Source of the DNA: Empedobacter falsenii
GTDB lineage: Bacteria > Bacteroidota > Bacteroidia > Flavobacteriales > Weeksellaceae
DNA: 64,000 bases
Assembly: GCF_019308355.1 (NCBI RefSeq)
Contig: NZ_JAAGKM010000008.1
Coordinates: 1-64,000, forward strand
Direction: 5' to 3'
Shown here: positions 40,607-50,625 of the stretch, one piece after another
How positions within the stretch are numbered: the stretch's first letter is position 1
Layout: every line of letters begins with the position of its first letter
The notes under the pieces: model-generated
What the model was told of the DNA's origin: nothing
What the model saw: the letters and a program-made list of their open reading frames with translations, nothing else
Database searches by the model: none
Made by a program: the position numbers and the translations under genes

Positions 40607-41314
40607 TTATTTCAATCCCCAATCAACGGCAAAAACAGCTTGTAAAGCTGCAGTTTCAGTACGGAAACGTTGATATCCAAGACTAATTCCTGTGAAATTG
40701 TGATCTTCTGCAGCGAAAATTTCATCTCTCGAAAAATCACCTTCAGGACCAATCATAATCAAAATTTTCTGCGGATTATTTTCCAAAACTGTTCGTAAAG
40801 GCGTACGTTCAATATCCGCTTCGCAATGCGCAATACATTTCGTGAAACCTTCAAAATCCTGTTTGATAAATTCATTGAATTTTGTCAAATCATTTACTTT
40901 TGGCAAATACGCTTTCAACGATTGTTTGGTTGCAGATTGTACAATTTTTTCAATTCGCTCGATTTTAATATTTTTTCGTTCCGAATGAAAAGTCTGTAAA
41001 AAAGTAATTTCGTCAATACCAATTTCAGTTGCTTTTTCTAAGAAAAATTCCAAACGTTCCATTGTTTTTGTTGGTGCAATTGCAACATGTAAATAGTAAT
41101 TTTTCTGCTCGAAATTTACTTTTAAGTCAACAACTTTTCCTTCAACTGCTTTTTTAGAAATTGATGTAATTTCAACTTCAGCCAAATTTCCTTTTCCATC
41201 TGTCACGTGCACCAAATCGCCTTCATTTCCGCGTAAAACTTTTGCAAAATGATGACTTTCTTCTTCGTTGAGAATAGCTGTGTCATGATGAATTTCTCCA
41301 AAAAATAATTTCAT
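40607..41314 (-). CDS. rsmE: 16S rRNA (uracil1498-N3)-methyltransferase
   Basis: A SPOUT-class methyltransferase acting on U1498 of 16S rRNA. 235 residues. The N-terminal PUA-like part (HFAKVLRGNEGDLVHVTDGKG) and the C-terminal knotted SAM-binding domain (KILIMIGPEGDFSRDE and ISLGYQRFRTETAALQAV) are complete. Its ATG overlaps the tsaD stop by one base, so translation is probably coupled. Confidence 0.95.
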   Translation of the reverse strand: MKLFFGEIHHDTAILNEEESHHFAKVLRGNEGDLVHVTDGKGNLAEVEITSISKKAVEGKVVDLKVNFEQKNYYLHVAIAPTKTMERLEFFLEKATEIGIDEITFLQTFHSERKNIKIERIEKIVQSATKQSLKAYLPKVNDLTKFNEFIKQDFEGFTKCIAHCEADIERTPLRTVLENNPQKILIMIGPEGDFSRDEIFAAEDHNFTGISLGYQRFRTETAALQAVFAVDWGLK

Positions 41315-42333
41315 TAAATATGGTATTTAGCTACAGATTTCGCTGTGTTTTCTGTAAATAACTCTTGATCAAATTTTAAACTTCCAACCATTGCAATCAT
41401 CGCTGCATTGTCTGTTGTATAAGCAAATTTTGGTATAAAAGTTTTCCAACCAAATTCAGTTTCTCCATCTTTTAATCGTTGACGAATTTCAGAATTTGCA
41501 GAAACTCCACCTGCAATTGCAATTTGTTTAATTCCAGTTTCGTCCGATGCTTTTTTTACTTTTTCCATCAAAATATTTACGATAGAACGTTGAATAGAAG
41601 CGCACAAATCATCAATATTTTCTTCTATAAAATTTGGATTTGCTTTGACCTCTTTCTGAATAAAATATAAAATTGACGTTTTGAAACCGCTAAAACTAAA
41701 GTTTAAACCATCAATTTTTGGTTTTGCAAATTTGAATTTTGTAGGATCTCCAATCTTAGATTTTTTGTCAATAATTGGACCTGCAGGATATGGTAAGTTT
41801 AAAATTTTACCTGCTTTATCAAAAGCTTCACCAGCTGCATCATCAATTGTTTCACCTAAAATTTCCATCTCAAAATAACTGTTGATTTTCACGATTTGTG
41901 TATGTCCACCAGAAACAGTCAAACATAAAAATGGAAAAGTTGGTTTTTCGTCGTTGGCATCTTCAATAAAATTTGCCAAAATATGTGCTTGCATGTGATT
42001 AACCTCAATCAACGGAATATCCAATGATTGACTGAAAGATTTCGCAAAACTTCCGCCAACCAAAAGCGAACCCATCAATCCTGGACCACGTGTATACGCG
42101 ATTGCTTTAAGTTCTTCTTTGTTAATATTTGCCTGTTTTAGGGCTTGATCTACGACGGGAACAATATTTTGTTGATGTGCTCTCGAAGCTAATTCTGGTA
42201 CTACGCCACCATATATTTCGTGAATTTTTTGGCTTGCCACAACATTAGAAATAATTTTATTTCCGTCAATAATTGCTGCGCCTGTATCATCACAAGAAGA
42301 TTCTATGGCTAAAATGTAGTTTTTATCGCTCAT
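41314..42333 (-). CDS. tsaD: tRNA N6-adenosine threonylcarbamoyltransferase
   Basis: The catalytic subunit that attaches threonylcarbamoyl to A37 of ANN-reading tRNAs. 339 residues. Signature motifs: ILAIESSCDDT at the start, EVNHMQAHI (metal-binding His pair HMQAH), LCLTVSGGHT, GEAFDKAGKIL and the IAGGVSANSEIR phosphate loop. Partner genes tsaB/C/E are not in the window. It is divergent from tamB, a gene order often seen in this group, and is followed by rsmE. Confidence 0.96.
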   Translation of the reverse strand: MSDKNYILAIESSCDDTGAAIIDGNKIISNVVASQKIHEIYGGVVPELASRAHQQNIVPVVDQALKQANINKEELKAIAYTRGPGLMGSLLVGGSFAKSFSQSLDIPLIEVNHMQAHILANFIEDANDEKPTFPFLCLTVSGGHTQIVKINSYFEMEILGETIDDAAGEAFDKAGKILNLPYPAGPIIDKKSKIGDPTKFKFAKPKIDGLNFSFSGFKTSILYFIQKEVKANPNFIEENIDDLCASIQRSIVNILMEKVKKASDETGIKQIAIAGGVSANSEIRQRLKDGETEFGWKTFIPKFAYTTDNAAMIAMVGSLKFDQELFTENTAKSVAKYHI

Positions 42334-42396
42334 AATTCCTTGTAGAATAAAATTTATAACTTATTTTTACCCTGCAAATATCGTAAATTTAAACCA

Positions 42397-45300
42397 TTGA
42401 AAATAGTCAGACGAATAGGAAGATTTTTATTGTCGTTGATTATACTCGTTTTAACCCTTGTTTTAACAGTAGCAATCGCAATACAAATCCCTGCGGTACA
42501 GACAAAAATAGCTCACTTTGCCTTAGAAAAATTAAATAAATCGTTGAACACACAAATGTATGTAGATGCGGTTGATATTGATTTTTTTGGACGTATTTAT
42601 TTCTATGGTGTACATATTAAAGACGATCACAAATATGATTTTTTGAAGTCGAAGACTTTAGAAACAACAATAAATGTTTGGTCGTTAATTCCAGGAATCA
42701 AAAAAGATCATATCAATTTGAGTGAAGTGAAATTGATTGAACCTGAAATTCGTGTGATTACCTACAAAGGTGATTCGATTTCGAATTTCATCAAATTTGT
42801 GAACGGTTTTAGTTCTGATAAACCAAAAGATCCGAAAAAGATTTTCAAATTAGATGGAGATTTTATTTTACAGGACGGAAAAGTTTCAATTGTTAATCAA
42901 AATTCTGGAAATGTTTGGTTGGATTCGAAGCAGTTGAACATGACGGTAAAAAAGTTTCGATTAGTTGATTCTGATATTACGGCCGATTTAGAAAACTTCT
43001 GCTTTGTTGCGACAAAAAATAAAGAAACGTATAACGTACAAAATTTCACAGGAAAAGTTCATTATTCGAAAAAAGAAATTCGAGTTGAGAATTTAAATTT
43101 ACGAACGGATACGTCTGTTTTAAACGGAAATTTATTATTGAGTTACGATCAACCTTCGGATATGTCTGATTTTAATAATAAAGTTCGTTGGGACGTTTTT
43201 TTTGATCGAGGATCTAAAATTAATTTTAAAGAAATTCGCTATTTCACTGATTTATTTGATAAAAATTCTTCGGTTGATTTATATGGAAAAGTGAACGGAA
43301 CATTGAATAACCTGACATTTTTAGATTTCGAACTGAAAGGTGAAGATAATTATGTGGGTGCTTCTCGTTTGCTATTGCAAGATGTAACGCATGGTTCTTC
43401 GTTGAGATTTTCGACAAGAAATGTAAAAATCAATACATCCTATCAAAAAATTGTAAAGTTACTTCCAACCTTTGTTTCGAAGAAAATTCCGAATATGTTG
43501 ACTCGTTTTGGAAACTTAAATTATCGTGGTGATATTTCATTAAATCCGAATGAAATTCATGCGAATGGTTACGCCGTTTCTGGACTTGGCGATGCAGATC
43601 TAAATGCACAAATTAGAAATTACAAAGATGTAAAATCGTTAATTTATAAAGGAACTTTAGATGCGAAAAATCTTAATCTTCGTCAATTAACAAATGCAAA
43701 AGATTTGGGTTATGTAAGCGGAAAATTTAGATTTGATGGAAAAGGAACAGACCTGAAAAATATCAATTTAAATTTGGATGGAAATCTTCGTTATATCGAT
43801 TTGATTGGAAAAAGATATCAAAATATTAAGGTAGATGGTTTGGTCAAAAATTATCAGTTTAAAGGTTTATTTGATATTAAAGATCCTAATCTAAATGCGA
43901 AATTGAATGGAAAAATAAATTTTAGTGGAAAGCCATATGATTTTGATTTTACTTCGAATATTCGTCAAATTAATTTAGATTTTCTTGGAGTTACAAAAAA
44001 TCTAAATGCAATTGTACGTGGCGATGTTGAAGGGAATTTTAAGCTGACAAATATTAATGATTTCAGGGGAAATATTGATGTCAAAAATCTTTATTTCCGT
44101 TCTAAAAAAGATACGTTAGAATTGGCTCATGTCATGTTGAGTTCTCAAATAGATGGTTCTCACAAAATTATGACATTAGATGTGCCAGATTATATGAAAG
44201 CCACTGTTGATGGGAAATTTAATATTACAGAAGTTGCAAATGTTATCAATAATTCACTTGTAGATCTAGTGCCATCTTTCCGCCATAAAAAAGTTTCGCC
44301 AAATCAGGCTTTTTCGTTTGATGTTTATGTGCAAGAAAATTTATTACAATATATCGATCCATCGATTTCTATTGAGCCAGATACACATGTTAAAGGTTAT
44401 ATTGATGGTACGAAAAATCAATTGGAAGCGACATTGGATACTCCAGGTATAAAATATGCAGGAATTCAATTGTTTCAGTCGAATGTTAATCTAAATACAA
44501 TTGCAGAACTACCAACACTTAATGCGAAAATTGATAGTATGAAAGTGAGTGGAGTTACGATTAATGCAATTAACGTAAATTCGATTCCGAAGAATGATAC
44601 AATGATTGTCAAAACAGACTTTAATATAGGTCGTAAGAATCCAATTTTATTTAATCTAAATCTTTTTCACACAGTTCAGAATAATAATGATTTGATTTTT
44701 GGATTTTCACCTTCGACAATACAAATAGATTCGACACAATGGACAATTAATCATTTGAATGATGCAAATTCTAATCGGGTAATTTTTAATCGAATCAATA
44801 AATCATTAAAAGTTGAAGATTTGTCATTAGAATCGGAAGAACAATATTTAAAAGTAAGTGGTTTATTTAATAACAATGTAGATTACAATTTCAATGCTGA
44901 TTTTAAAGATTTGCATTTAGAAAAAATCATTCCTAAAACATTATTGAATAATCTAAAAATTGTCGGTATAGCGAACGGTAAAGTAGATATTATTAGAACA
45001 AAAGAAAAGTTAGAACCAACACTTGAAGCTAAAATTGATAAGTTAGGTTTAAATGATTTTGAGCTTGGTAATTTGACTTTACAAGGAGGTTATAATGTAG
45101 CGGATAAACAATTTAATTTTGAAACAAGTTTACAGAAAGAGCAAATTCAATCGTTGGTTGCTTATGGTAATATTATTAATAAACCAACAGGTCCTGAAGT
45201 CGATGTAGATGCCAATTTTGATGAGTTTCATATCGATTTCTTAGAAGGATTCTTAAAATCTGTTTTCTCTAATATGCGTGGAACGTTATCTGGTGATTTA

Positions 45301-46992
45301 AAAATTACTGGACCAATTGATTTACCAAATCTTAGCGGAAATATGATTGCAAAAGATCTTGGATTAAAAGTTAATTTCTTAGGAACTGATTATTTATTTG
45401 AAGGAGAAAATGAATTACTTGTTTCGAAACAAGGAAAAGGACAAGGGATTATTATGTTGAATGATATTGCGTTCAAAGACACAACTTTCAATACAAAAGG
45501 AAAAGTTGATGGAGCAATTCTTTTCCGCAACTTATCTAAATGGGGTCTCAACTTAGATTTTGATACCGATAATTTATTGGTGATGAACACATCTATTAAA
45601 GACAATGAATTGTTTTATGGAAAAGTATTTGCGAAAGGAAATGTATCTATGTTTGGTGCGGTAGAGGAATTGGAGATTGCTGGAGATGCGACAGTGGTTG
45701 GAAATTCTGAGTTAACGATAAATACAGGAAGTACAACAATTGAGTCAGAAAATAATTTGGTACGTTTTGTTCCTAACCAACATCTAGATGAAAAATCGAA
45801 AAATAACGAGCCTCACGCACCAAAAGGAATGTCGATAGATGTCAACATCAATGCGTATCCAAATGCGATGGTGAATTTGATTTTTGATGCAGCTACAAAT
45901 GATAAAGCAACAGCGCGAGGAACTGCAGAAAATCTTAGATTCTTAATGAATAAAGCAGGATTGAGTATTACAGGGGTATATAATATAGAAAGTGGAACAT
46001 ATGAGTTTAGACAATTTCCGCTGATTCCAAAAGATTTTAAAATCAAAAAAGGATCTTCGGTACAATTTGCAGGAAATCCACTTGATGCAACACTTAATAT
46101 TACAGCTGAATATCAACGTTCGGTGTCAAATGTTGGAGACTATTTAGGTGTAGGATATTCGCAAATTTATGATGCTCTCTTATCAATTAATATTTCTGAA
46201 ACGTTGAAAAAACCTATTATCGATTTTGGATTAACAATTCCTAATGCAGGTTCGGATATCAATTCGCAGTTACAATCAAAATTCCGTTCAAATACAGAAG
46301 AACAGATGCTTCAGTTTAGTTATATCTTATTGACAGGTAAATTTGGTGATGCTTCGGCTGTTCAATCTGGTGTAACAAGTACAGCTGCTGATATTGGTTT
46401 ATCGACAATTGCGGGTATGTTGTCTTCTATTGCGAACAATGTAGATATACAAATGGAGTATGTCGGTGGTAGTGCGCAATCGGAGACAAATGATAAAATT
46501 AGAACTTCTGTTTCTTATCGGGTTAATAATCGTTTAAGTTTACGTGGTTCGTATGGAATTGCGGTTACAAATAATAGAAATGTACAAGAGAACTTCGATG
46601 GGAATTTTGATGTTTCTTATGATATCTCGAAATTAAACAATGGATCTTTGGTCTTAAAAGCATTTACAAAACCTACAACTTTCGGTTTATTGCCAGGAAT
46701 GGAAAATAACTTAAATCAAAGTTTCGGAGTAGGAATTCAGTACAACAAAAGCTTCGATACGTTTAGAGGATTTTTAGGTTTAGATGAAAATAAACGAAAA
46801 GCAAAAGCTAAAAAAGAAGAGCAACAGCAAGAAAGATTTGATTCGATTGTACTTCCGAAACAGTTTAAAAGTGAGGAAAGAAGAATAGATTCTACTCGTC
46901 AAACTACAAAAGATACGGTCAAAGTTACGTATCAAAAAAGTACTCAACCTAAAGTGGAACAAAAACGTCGTGGTTTAGTCAAAATTAAATAA
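42397..46992 (+). CDS. tamB: TamB-type translocation/assembly module protein
   Basis: 1531 residues from a TTG start at 42397, the only start that keeps the N-terminal helix (about residues 5-30) as an inner-membrane anchor. The rest is long repetitive beta-strand sequence, as in bridge-like lipid-transfer proteins. The C-terminal part (about 1080-1450) is the TamB/DUF490 domain. It includes GVYNIESGTYEFRQFPLIPKDFKIKKGSSVQFAGNPLDATLNI, here read as separate strands. A Lys/Arg/Gln-rich tail ends the protein. TamB spans the periplasm and supplies lipids to the outer membrane with TamA, which is not in the window. Confidence 0.92.
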   Translation: MKIVRRIGRFLLSLIILVLTLVLTVAIAIQIPAVQTKIAHFALEKLNKSLNTQMYVDAVDIDFFGRIYFYGVHIKDDHKYDFLKSKTLETTINVWSLIPGIKKDHINLSEVKLIEPEIRVITYKGDSISNFIKFVNGFSSDKPKDPKKIFKLDGDFILQDGKVSIVNQNSGNVWLDSKQLNMTVKKFRLVDSDITADLENFCFVATKNKETYNVQNFTGKVHYSKKEIRVENLNLRTDTSVLNGNLLLSYDQPSDMSDFNNKVRWDVFFDRGSKINFKEIRYFTDLFDKNSSVDLYGKVNGTLNNLTFLDFELKGEDNYVGASRLLLQDVTHGSSLRFSTRNVKINTSYQKIVKLLPTFVSKKIPNMLTRFGNLNYRGDISLNPNEIHANGYAVSGLGDADLNAQIRNYKDVKSLIYKGTLDAKNLNLRQLTNAKDLGYVSGKFRFDGKGTDLKNINLNLDGNLRYIDLIGKRYQNIKVDGLVKNYQFKGLFDIKDPNLNAKLNGKINFSGKPYDFDFTSNIRQINLDFLGVTKNLNAIVRGDVEGNFKLTNINDFRGNIDVKNLYFRSKKDTLELAHVMLSSQIDGSHKIMTLDVPDYMKATVDGKFNITEVANVINNSLVDLVPSFRHKKVSPNQAFSFDVYVQENLLQYIDPSISIEPDTHVKGYIDGTKNQLEATLDTPGIKYAGIQLFQSNVNLNTIAELPTLNAKIDSMKVSGVTINAINVNSIPKNDTMIVKTDFNIGRKNPILFNLNLFHTVQNNNDLIFGFSPSTIQIDSTQWTINHLNDANSNRVIFNRINKSLKVEDLSLESEEQYLKVSGLFNNNVDYNFNADFKDLHLEKIIPKTLLNNLKIVGIANGKVDIIRTKEKLEPTLEAKIDKLGLNDFELGNLTLQGGYNVADKQFNFETSLQKEQIQSLVAYGNIINKPTGPEVDVDANFDEFHIDFLEGFLKSVFSNMRGTLSGDLKITGPIDLPNLSGNMIAKDLGLKVNFLGTDYLFEGENELLVSKQGKGQGIIMLNDIAFKDTTFNTKGKVDGAILFRNLSKWGLNLDFDTDNLLVMNTSIKDNELFYGKVFAKGNVSMFGAVEELEIAGDATVVGNSELTINTGSTTIESENNLVRFVPNQHLDEKSKNNEPHAPKGMSIDVNINAYPNAMVNLIFDAATNDKATARGTAENLRFLMNKAGLSITGVYNIESGTYEFRQFPLIPKDFKIKKGSSVQFAGNPLDATLNITAEYQRSVSNVGDYLGVGYSQIYDALLSINISETLKKPIIDFGLTIPNAGSDINSQLQSKFRSNTEEQMLQFSYILLTGKFGDASAVQSGVTSTAADIGLSTIAGMLSSIANNVDIQMEYVGGSAQSETNDKIRTSVSYRVNNRLSLRGSYGIAVTNNRNVQENFDGNFDVSYDISKLNNGSLVLKAFTKPTTFGLLPGMENNLNQSFGVGIQYNKSFDTFRGFLGLDENKRKAKAKKEEQQQERFDSIVLPKQFKSEERRIDSTRQTTKDTVKVTYQKSTQPKVEQKRRGLVKIK

Positions 46993-47028
46993 AAAAAAAT
47001 GAGTTTATTGTGGTTAGACAATAAACTC
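46992..47028 (-). terminator. Minus-strand terminator hairpin after tamB
   Basis: A perfect 11-bp stem (47001-47011 with 47018-47028) has a 6-nt loop. The T-run (nine T) follows only on the minus strand; on the + strand GCGC follows. It may still slow tamB transcription. Confidence 0.55.
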
Positions 47029-47074
47029 GCGCAAACAAACAAAAGTGATTAGTTCTTTCTTTTTTGAACTATTA
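46992..47074 (-). ncRNA. Possible minus-strand small RNA at the tamB 3' end
   Basis: A minus-strand TAnnTTTG box (47088-47081) and a minus-strand hairpin-plus-T-run (47028-46992) would define a transcript of about 80 nt. No ORF lies inside. Both signals are explained by no other annotated gene. No -33 TTG is visible, so this is tentative. Confidence 0.3.
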
Positions 47075-47080
47075 TTATAA

Positions 47081-47088
47081 CAAAAGTA
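47081..47088 (-). promoter_or_regulatory. Minus-strand -7 box
   Basis: The minus strand reads TACTTTTG, an exact TAnnTTTG match, without a clear -33 element. Confidence 0.3.
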
Positions 47089-47117
47089 AAATATTAAATA
47101 AATCATTAAAAAATATT

Positions 47118-47148
47118 TTGAAGTTTGTTTGTTTTATTTATAATTTTG
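47118..47148 (+). promoter_or_regulatory. Promoter of the Lrp-family regulator gene
   Basis: TTG (47118-47120), 20 bp spacer and TAATTTTG (47141-47148). The leader is about 50 nt. Confidence 0.65.
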
Positions 47149-47204
47149 CTAAAAATTAATTCGATTTTTTATTAAAATAATAATAATAATCAAAAATTAG
47201 GAAA

Positions 47205-47675
47205 ATGAATTACATAATTGATGATGTTGATAAGAAAATTTTGATGTATTTGATTGACAATACAAGAATGCCATTTACAGAAATTGCAAAGAAAATGAAT
47301 GTTTCTGCTGGTACTATTCACGTACGTGTCAAGAAATTAGAGGAGGCTGGAATCATCAAAGGAACTACACTAATTACAGATTATGATAAAATGGGTTATC
47401 AGTTTGTTGCGTATGTAGGATTGTTACTTACAAAAACAAACAAAACTCAGAAAGTGATAGATGAATTATATAAAATTCCTAACGTAACAGTGGTTCACGT
47501 TGTGTCTGGAAAATATAATATTTTCTGTAAAATTCGTGCAAGAGATACTTCTGATGCGAAAGATGTTATCTACAAAATTGATCAAATTGATGATGTATTG
47601 AGAACAGAATCTATGATTTCGTTAGAAGAATCTTTTAACGATAAAAATAGATTGATGCATTCAATTTTTCATTAA
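47205..47675 (+). CDS. Lrp/AsnC family transcriptional regulator
   Basis: 156 residues. An N-terminal winged helix (VDKKILMYLIDNTRMPFTEIAKKMNVSAGT and IHVRVKKLEEAGIIKG as separate helices) is followed by a RAM/AsnC ligand-binding domain (YVGLLLTKTN, VVHVVSGKYNIFCKIRARD). Such proteins form octamers that respond to amino acids. It starts a run of same-strand genes with an NrtR-like regulator 33 bp downstream. The effector and targets are unknown. Confidence 0.93.
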   Translation: MNYIIDDVDKKILMYLIDNTRMPFTEIAKKMNVSAGTIHVRVKKLEEAGIIKGTTLITDYDKMGYQFVAYVGLLLTKTNKTQKVIDELYKIPNVTVVHVVSGKYNIFCKIRARDTSDAKDVIYKIDQIDDVLRTESMISLEESFNDKNRLMHSIFH

Positions 47676-47708
47676 AAATAAATTTCAATTTATTAATCAT
47701 CCCACAAA

Positions 47709-48410
47709 ATGACAGACGAAGAAAAAGAAAAATATTTTCAGGTCGCTCTATGTTCAAGTCTCGTACTTTTCGGGTTTGATGGAGAAGATCTCAAAATATT
47801 GGTGTATAAAAAACTAAACGATCCTTTCAAAGGAGCATTGGTTTTGCCAGGAAAATATATTGCGCCAACGGTAAGTAACGATCAAGCAATTCACGAATTG
47901 TTGATTGAGAAAATTGCTTACGATGAGCATCAAACATATATTGAACAATTGAAAGCTTTTACAAAAGTTTTTCGTAATCCATTAGGACGTGTTGTAAATG
48001 TTGCTTATTACGCTTTGGTTAAATTGACACCTCAAATAGAGGAAAAAGTGAAAACACAAGGTGGAGAATGGTATGCTTACGACCGTGTTCCGGATTTGGC
48101 TTTTGATCACAATGAGATTGTAAAATATGCAAAAGAGCGTGTAAAACGTCGTGTGAAGCGTCGTCCAGTAGGGTTCAACTTACTTGGAGATGAGTTTACA
48201 ATTGCGCAATTGCAAAGTTTGTATGAAAAAGCCTTGAATCGTGAGTTGGATAAACGTAACTTTAGAAAGAAAATCTTTAATTCAAATTTAATTATCGAAA
48301 CTGGTAATACAACAGATCCTAAACAACATCGTAAAGTATCTAAATTGTATCGTTTTGATGAAGAAAAATACGAAAAATTGAGTTTGAAAGGATATGATTT
48401 CTTATTTTAA
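47709..48410 (+). CDS. NrtR-like transcriptional regulator with degenerate Nudix domain
   Basis: 233 residues. An N-terminal Nudix fold (about 10-140: LVLFGFDGEDLKILVYKK, GALVLPGKYI) is joined to a C-terminal winged helix (about 150-233: FTIAQLQSLYEKALNRELDKRNFRKKIF), the NrtR layout. The Nudix catalytic box is broken: where REx2EE is expected the sequence has HELLIEKI, so hydrolysis is unlikely while ligand sensing (ADP-ribose-like) may persist. NrtR proteins control NAD or pentose pathways, but no such target genes lie here. It lies between the Lrp regulator and a membrane protein (9-bp gap). Confidence 0.85.
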   Translation: MTDEEKEKYFQVALCSSLVLFGFDGEDLKILVYKKLNDPFKGALVLPGKYIAPTVSNDQAIHELLIEKIAYDEHQTYIEQLKAFTKVFRNPLGRVVNVAYYALVKLTPQIEEKVKTQGGEWYAYDRVPDLAFDHNEIVKYAKERVKRRVKRRPVGFNLLGDEFTIAQLQSLYEKALNRELDKRNFRKKIFNSNLIIETGNTTDPKQHRKVSKLYRFDEEKYEKLSLKGYDFLF

Positions 48411-48419
48411 AATAAAGCT

Positions 48420-48902
48420 ATGACAGATCAAAAAGTAGAACAAAATCAAGAACGTGACGATATTTTTGACACAAAAGTTTTAATGTCGGATAATACCAAA
48501 ACAAAAGATTTGAAACACGAAGGAAACAAAACATCATTCCTTTTCAAGTCAATGATCTTTATAATGGTTTTCTTGATTTTGAGTATTCTTTATCGTGGTT
48601 ATCAATTATTGGTGACAAATGATTATTTGTTCCGCCAAATGATGAACGAAGATGCGCCAGAAATGCCAAAATGGTATCCAATTTCGACTCTTGTTTTAGG
48701 AGTTATTGCATTGATAGGTATCTTTTTAGTGAAATCTTATAAAAGAATTGGTGTATATATGGTTGTGACATCATTATTTGTGTCAGCAGCAATGCAGCCC
48801 GAATTTATGGCAGATGGAACACTTTTTACCATGTTTACATTATTTGTGTTTATAGGTTATGGTTTAGCGATTATCTATCCATATTGGCACAAGTTTAAAT
48901 AA
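48420..48902 (+). CDS. Membrane protein, unknown
   Basis: 160 residues. A hydrophilic, acidic-and-basic N-terminal 40 residues is followed by four predicted helices (about 43-62, 86-103, 109-126 and 135-154). It begins 9 bp after the NrtR-like gene and ends at a terminator, so it is probably co-transcribed with it. No family or motif recognised. Confidence 0.75.
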   Translation: MTDQKVEQNQERDDIFDTKVLMSDNTKTKDLKHEGNKTSFLFKSMIFIMVFLILSILYRGYQLLVTNDYLFRQMMNEDAPEMPKWYPISTLVLGVIALIGIFLVKSYKRIGVYMVVTSLFVSAAMQPEFMADGTLFTMFTLFVFIGYGLAIIYPYWHKFK

Positions 48903-48921
48903 AAACTTAATAAAGTCTAGA

Positions 48922-48955
48922 AAAGAGGTTACAATTAGTTGTGACCTCTTTTTTT
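48922..48955 (+). terminator. Terminator of the NrtR-like/membrane gene pair
   Basis: A 12-bp stem with one G-U pair (48923-48934 with 48939-48950) is followed by seven T. Confidence 0.85.
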
Positions 48956-49066
48956 GATGCTGAATTATTTGTATTAATATCATTCAATATGAATATTTTA
49001 AGCATGTTAATTGTTTAAGTTGATAAAAAAACTGCTTAAATAAAGTGAATATGAGAATTTAACGGC

Positions 49067-49074
49067 TATATTTG
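49067..49074 (+). promoter_or_regulatory. L-serine dehydratase promoter -7 box
   Basis: TATATTTG matches TAnnTTTG, 36 bp before the start. Confidence 0.6.
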
Positions 49075-49109
49075 TCTTGTGTGGAAAAAATATAAATTAA
49101 AAGTACAAA

Positions 49110-50525
49110 ATGGATTGTATTTCAGTATTTGATATGCTCAAAATTGGCGTTGGTCCTTCAAGTTCGCATACTTTAGGTCCTTGGCGCGCTGCAGAAGCTT
49201 TTCTGAAAGAATTGGATGCTGCATCTATCTTTAATAAAATTACAAAAGTTCGTGTAGATTTGTACGGCTCTTTATCGCTTACGGGTAAAGGACATGCAAC
49301 TGATTATGCAGTAATGTTAGGGTTAAGCGGTGCTGATCCTGAATATATTCCTGTTGATGATATTTCGAATATTATTAATACAATCAATACAAATAAACAA
49401 TTAAATTTTGGAAATAAATTTTTAATTGATTTTAATCCCGAAACTGATATCGTTTTCAATCGTGAGTTTTTATCTTTTCACGCTAATGGAATGATGTTTA
49501 CAGCTTTCTATGAGAACGAAGAATTATCTTCTACGTTTTATTCGATAGGGGGAGGATTTATTACAAAAGAGGATGATAGTGCTACCAATACAGATGTCAC
49601 TTGTGCTTTTCCATATTTATTTAATACATCAACAGAATTATTAGAATTTTGTTCGAAAGAAAATAAATCGATTTCTGAAATTATGTTCGAGAATGAAAAA
49701 ACAATTCGAACTGAAGATGAAATTCACCACGAATTAATGCGTGTTTGGAATACTATGTTAGAGTGTATGTACATTGGTTGTCATACAGAAGGTATTTTAC
49801 CAGGCGGATTGAACGTGAAACGTCGTGCTTACGATATGCACAAAAATTTGGTTGGAGCAACACCTTATTCTAATTCACAAGAATGGATTGCATCAATCCG
49901 AAAAACCAAAGTATATTTTCGTCAAATCTTGAAATGGGTGAGTTGTTTTGCTCTTGCTGTTAATGAAGTAAATGCTTCGTTAGGTAGAGTTGTAACAGCG
50001 CCAACAAATGGAAGTGCAGGAGTTATTCCAGCAGTTTTGATGTATTATTTGGTGATCGAAAATCATAAAGCTGGTCAAAAAGAGATTGAACAATTCTTAA
50101 CAACAGCAGGAGTTATTGGTTCTATTTTTAAGAAAGGAGCAACTATTTCTGCGGCAATGGGAGGTTGTCAAGCTGAGATCGGCGTATCTTCAGCTATGGC
50201 TGCAGCTGCATTATGCGAATTAATGGGAGGAACTCCTGCGCAAGTAACAATGGCTGCCGAAATTGCAATGGAACATCATTTAGGTTTAACATGCGACCCG
50301 ATTGGTGGTTTGGTACAAATTCCTTGTATCGAGCGTAACACAATGGGAGCGATTAAAGCGATAAATGCAGCAGAATTAGCACTGGATACAGATCCGTTGA
50401 CTGCGAAAGTTCCGTTAGATAAAGTTGTGAATACGATGTGGGAAACTGCAAAAGATATGAATAATAAATACAAAGAAACTTCTGAAGGAGGTTTGGCAGT
50501 TGCTGTAAATATTGCAGATTGTTAG
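49110..50525 (+). CDS. sdaA: L-serine dehydratase, iron-sulfur type
   Basis: Deaminates L-serine to pyruvate using a [4Fe-4S] cluster. 471 residues in the single-chain form: the beta domain opens with [25 protein letters not shown]. The alpha domain has [37 protein letters not shown] and [22 protein letters not shown], which provide the cluster Cys residues. It stands alone with its own promoter. Likely role: serine catabolism to central metabolism. Confidence 0.96.
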   Translation: MDCISVFDMLKIGVGPSSSHTLGPWRAAEAFLKELDAASIFNKITKVRVDLYGSLSLTGKGHATDYAVMLGLSGADPEYIPVDDISNIINTINTNKQLNFGNKFLIDFNPETDIVFNREFLSFHANGMMFTAFYENEELSSTFYSIGGGFITKEDDSATNTDVTCAFPYLFNTSTELLEFCSKENKSISEIMFENEKTIRTEDEIHHELMRVWNTMLECMYIGCHTEGILPGGLNVKRRAYDMHKNLVGATPYSNSQEWIASIRKTKVYFRQILKWVSCFALAVNEVNASLGRVVTAPTNGSAGVIPAVLMYYLVIENHKAGQKEIEQFLTTAGVIGSIFKKGATISAAMGGCQAEIGVSSAMAAAALCELMGGTPAQVTMAAEIAMEHHLGLTCDPIGGLVQIPCIERNTMGAIKAINAAELALDTDPLTAKVPLDKVVNTMWETAKDMNNKYKETSEGGLAVAVNIADC

Positions 50526-50567
50526 TAACTTATTTATTATCAGTAAAATAATATTATGTGTATTAAT

Positions 50568-50615
50568 TGTAAGGATTATGAATGTGTGTTGTGTATTTCA
50601 AAAATAATCCTTACA
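50568..50615. promoter_or_regulatory. Inverted repeat spanning the helicase promoter
   Basis: TGTAAGGATTAT (50568-50579) and ATAATCCTTACA (50604-50615) are perfect 12-bp inverted arms, 24 bp apart. The right arm overlaps the -7 box. Not followed by a T-run, so a regulator site is more likely than a terminator. Confidence 0.5.
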
Positions 50616-50619
50616 TTTG
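50589..50619 (+). promoter_or_regulatory. DEAD-box helicase promoter
   Basis: TTG (50589-50591), 20 bp spacer and TACATTTG (50612-50619). The implied leader is about 160 nt, far longer than most others here. Confidence 0.75.
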
Positions 50620-50625
50620 CACAGC

